Positions 6,696 through 8,888 of a stretch of 8,888 bases of DNA are shown piece after piece. Each line of letters begins with the position of its first letter. Position 1 is the stretch's first letter. The notes below the pieces were generated by a model. That model saw nothing but the letters and a program-made list of their open reading frames with translations. It did no database searches and was not told the DNA's origin. The stretch lies in NCBI GenBank assembly GCA_026193555.1, contig JAPHUU010000409.1, positions 1-8,888 of the forward strand. Reading direction: 5' to 3'. A program made the position numbers and the translations under genes. Source of the stretch: Rhodanobacter sp. (GTDB lineage Bacteria > Pseudomonadota > Gammaproteobacteria > Xanthomonadales > Rhodanobacteraceae).

Positions 6696-8786
6696 ATGGT
6701 CGACCGCAATCGTCGTGACTTTCTTCGCCATTCGGCATGGGTCGCTGCCAGCCTGGCGGCGGGGCAAATGCTACCGCCGGTCATCCGCCGGGCGCTGGCA
6801 GTGGAGCCGGCGCGCGTCACCGGCACGCTGCAGGACATCCAGCATGTGGTGATCCTGATGCAGGAGAACCGCTCGTTCGATCACTACTTCGGAACCTTGC
6901 ATGGCGTGCGCGGCTTCAGCGATCCGCGTCCGCTGCAACTGCCCAGCGGAAGGCCGGTCTGGTACCAGCCCTCGTCGCCGGCGGTTGCGGACTATGTGCT
7001 GCCGTTTCATCTGGACATCCACAACACCTGCGCGCAGACCATGCACGACCTCAACCATGACTGGAAAGGCTCGCATGAACTCTGGAAAAACCATGACGCA
7101 TGGGTGACCCAGAAAACCCCGAACACCATGGGCTATTTCACCCGCGACGACATCCCGTTTCACCACGCGCTGGCCGACGCCTTCACCGTGTGCGATGGCT
7201 ACCATGCCTCGATCTTCGGCCCGACCAGCCCCAACCGCATGTTCCTGTTCAGCGGCACCAGCGGGCTGAGTGTGGGCGACACCGGCAAGCAGGTGATCGA
7301 CAACATTGATGACGGCAACTGGACGGCGCCGATGTCGCGCGACCGTGCCGACTTCAAGGGATTCGCCTGGACCAACTATGCCGAACGTCTGCAGCGGGCC
7401 GGGGTCAGCTGGAAGGTCTATCAAGAATTTGACAACTTCGGCGACAACACGATGCAGTTTTTCAGCGCATTTCGTGACCTTTCACTCGACTCGCCGCTGT
7501 ACCAGCGCGGCCGTGCATGGGCGGAGGGGTCAACCCTGGACAATGCCAAGGCTTCGCGCGGCGAGCATCTGGTGGCGCAATTCGCCCGCGACATCGACAG
7601 CGGCGCGCTGCCGCAGGTCTCCTGGATCGTCCCGCCTTACATCATGTGCGAGCACCCCCGCGCCACGCCGGCATATGGCGCATCAATGATCGCGCGCCTG
7701 CTGGAGGCGCTGGCAGCACGGCCCGAGGTCTGGGCGAAAACTGTATTCCTGCTCTGCTACGACGAGAACGACGGCTTTTTCGATCACGTGCCGCCACCGC
7801 TTCCGGCACTGGATGAGTCGATGGGGCGCAGCACGATCGACACCACCGGCGAAAGCTACCAGGGCGTGCCTGTGGGACTGGGACCGCGCGTACCGATGCT
7901 GGTGATCTCACCCTGGAGCCGTGGTGGCAAGGTGAACTCGCAGGTGTTCGACCATACCTCGGTGATCCAGCTGCTCGAGCAGCGCTTCGGCGTGCACGAG
8001 CCCAACATCAGCCCCTGGCGTCGAGCGGTGGCCGGCGATCTCACCAGCTGCCTGGACCTCGACCACAGCGAACCGGACTGGCCGCAGCTGCCCGACACCT
8101 CGGCCACGGCAGCCCTGGCCGATGCCACTCAGCACCTGGCGGAGCCGCAGCCACCCTCACCGCAGTCGATGCCGCAACAGGAACCGGGACAGCGGTCGGC
8201 GTGCGCGCTTCCCTACGACTTCGAGGTCACCGCCGAGGTCCGGCGTGAGCGCGGACTGCGCCTGGTGTTCAACAACCGCGGCACGGTAGGCGTATCACTC
8301 AACGCCTATGCCGCGGATGGTCGCATCGATCCGCGCTTCTACACCCTCGGTGCGGGTGACCGGCTGGATGACCTGTGGCCGCTCGGCGCCGTATCCGATA
8401 ACCGTTACGAGCTTGCGATCCACGGCCCCAACGGCTTCCTTCGCGGTTATGGCGGCAGCGCGAGCAGCAGCGCTGCCGTGCAGCTGGAAGTCGACGCCAG
8501 CTACGATGCCGTCACGCAACGCCTGCTGCTGAGGCTGAGCAATGCCGGGGACGCACCTTGCCAGTGCCGCATTTCCAACCGCTATGCGCCGTCGCCGCCA
8601 CACGAACTCAGCGTGCCGCCGTCATCCACCGTGGTCAGTGCCTGGAACCTCGACGCACAGGATCACTGGTACGAGTTCGCCATCAGCTGTCCTGCCGACC
8701 CACATTTTCTTCGCCGCCTGGCCGGCCATGTGGAAACCGGGCGCGCCAGCCGCAGCGATCCGGCCATCGCCAACGTCATCGTCTGA
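6696..8786 (+). CDS. Phosphocholine-specific-type phospholipase C, Tat-exported
   Basis: Exported phosphoesterase of 696 aa in the PlcH/PlcN/AcpA superfamily, expected to split phosphatidylcholine-like lipids into diacylglycerol and a phosphorylated head group. ATG 6696 is chosen because GGAG (6686-6689) lies six nt upstream and the protein then begins with a proper Tat signal: RRDFLR at 6-11, a hydrophobic stretch, and cleavage near ALA (33-35). A longer reading from 6594 starts inside the terminator stem. Catalytic motifs are in order: QENRSFDHYFG (56-66, metal ligands), GPTSPNRMF (175-183, with the likely Thr nucleophile T177), YDENDGFFDH (355-364, metal ligands) and FDHTS (418-422). A Pro/Gln-rich linker (about 483-500) leads to two C-terminal beta domains of the DUF756 type (about 507-590 and 593-685). 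Length is close to P. aeruginosa PlcN. Choline preference and haemolysis cannot be told from sequence. Neighbours suggest a scavenging role with the TonB receptor. Confidence 0.95.
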   Translation: MVDRNRRDFLRHSAWVAASLAAGQMLPPVIRRALAVEPARVTGTLQDIQHVVILMQENRSFDHYFGTLHGVRGFSDPRPLQLPSGRPVWYQPSSPAVADYVLPFHLDIHNTCAQTMHDLNHDWKGSHELWKNHDAWVTQKTPNTMGYFTRDDIPFHHALADAFTVCDGYHASIFGPTSPNRMFLFSGTSGLSVGDTGKQVIDNIDDGNWTAPMSRDRADFKGFAWTNYAERLQRAGVSWKVYQEFDNFGDNTMQFFSAFRDLSLDSPLYQRGRAWAEGSTLDNAKASRGEHLVAQFARDIDSGALPQVSWIVPPYIMCEHPRATPAYGASMIARLLEALAARPEVWAKTVFLLCYDENDGFFDHVPPPLPALDESMGRSTIDTTGESYQGVPVGLGPRVPMLVISPWSRGGKVNSQVFDHTSVIQLLEQRFGVHEPNISPWRRAVAGDLTSCLDLDHSEPDWPQLPDTSATAALADATQHLAEPQPPSPQSMPQQEPGQRSACALPYDFEVTAEVRRERGLRLVFNNRGTVGVSLNAYAADGRIDPRFYTLGAGDRLDDLWPLGAVSDNRYELAIHGPNGFLRGYGGSASSSAAVQLEVDASYDAVTQRLLLRLSNAGDAPCQCRISNRYAPSPPHELSVPPSSTVVSAWNLDAQDHWYEFAISCPADPHFLRRLAGHVETGRASRSDPAIANVIV

Positions 8787-8870
8787 GTGGCTCTGGTCGA
8801 AAAGCGCCCTTCCCTGTGCCTGCGACAAGCGGGCGCAGATGGACGACAACAGGGCAAAAAGGCTCAGACG
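8780..8870. repeat. Inverted repeat spanning the phospholipase 3' end
   Basis: CGTCTGAG (8780-8787), which includes the TGA stop, is repeated inverted as CTCAGACG (8863-8870). Inside lie two more 6-bp pairs: GCGCCC (8804-8809) with GGGCGC (8831-8836), and CCCTGT (8812-8817) with ACAGGG (8849-8854). The last two pairs cross each other and cannot all form together. There is no T-run after the outer arm on the plus strand, so it is not a normal intrinsic terminator. It may be chance or a transcript-end structure. Confidence 0.2.
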
Positions 8871-8888
8871 GACAAAAAGCAACCAATG

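Noticed and set aside
8622..8882. Minus-strand frame with a signal-peptide-like start (TTG at 8882)
   Set aside because: The first ~20 residues look like a leader, but the rest is antisense to the phospholipase 3' end. No ribosome site is visible in the few bases left before the window edge.
8886..8888. ATG at the last three bases as the start of a further plus-strand gene
   Set aside because: Nothing follows within the window and no clear ribosome binding site precedes it, so it cannot be supported.

Overview
The window is GC-rich bacterial DNA with normal Shine-Dalgarno sites, a TonB-dependent outer-membrane receptor and a Tat-exported phospholipase C. This points to a Gram-negative proteobacterium. 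The gene types and protein style suggest a gammaproteobacterium of the Xanthomonadales (Rhodanobacter/Dyella/Xanthomonas-like). That placement is an inference from style, not from a marker gene. I see no rRNA, tRNA, CRISPR array, insertion sequence or phage gene.

Layout from left to right. (1) The 3' end of a membrane-anchored diguanylate cyclase (1-609, +) has an intact GGEEF active site and an RxxD inhibitory site. (2) A convergent 12+-helix APC-family amino acid permease (616-2109, -) ends 6 bases away. Its upstream region (2110-2357) has a good ribosome binding site, an extended -10 promoter, and a 14-bp perfect palindrome followed by a second half-similar 8-mer that resembles tandem met boxes. 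(3) A sterol-desaturase-superfamily protein (2358-3629, -) closely resembles eukaryotic alkylglycerol monooxygenase (AGMO/TMEM195). It starts at TTG in a 4-nt overlap with the stop of an upstream frame. That frame's last ~47 codons look like the C-terminus of a YhhN/TMEM86-type lysoplasmalogenase, so a two-gene ether-lipid unit may have lost most of its first member. (4) About 400 bases (3770-4165) carry no convincing gene and hold the promoter region of the next unit. (5) A TonB-dependent receptor (4166-6553, +) is followed by a strong hairpin terminator (6574-6613). (6) A phosphocholine-specific-type phospholipase C with a Tat signal follows (6696-8786, +). The last ~100 bases hold nothing I can support as a gene.

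How the genes may work together. The receptor and the secreted phospholipase C lie in tandem and plausibly form a nutrient-scavenging pair. The enzyme would cleave phospholipid or phosphodiester head groups outside the inner membrane, and the receptor would take up a large or scarce ligand. A weak Pho-box-like pair of repeats upstream of the receptor would fit phosphate control. The desaturase-like protein and the lysoplasmalogenase remnant both belong to ether-lipid breakdown in animals, so lipid turnover may be a local theme. Most of the window is ordinary coding DNA. The best leads are the ether-lipid gene pair with its decayed partner and the met-box-like operator at the permease.
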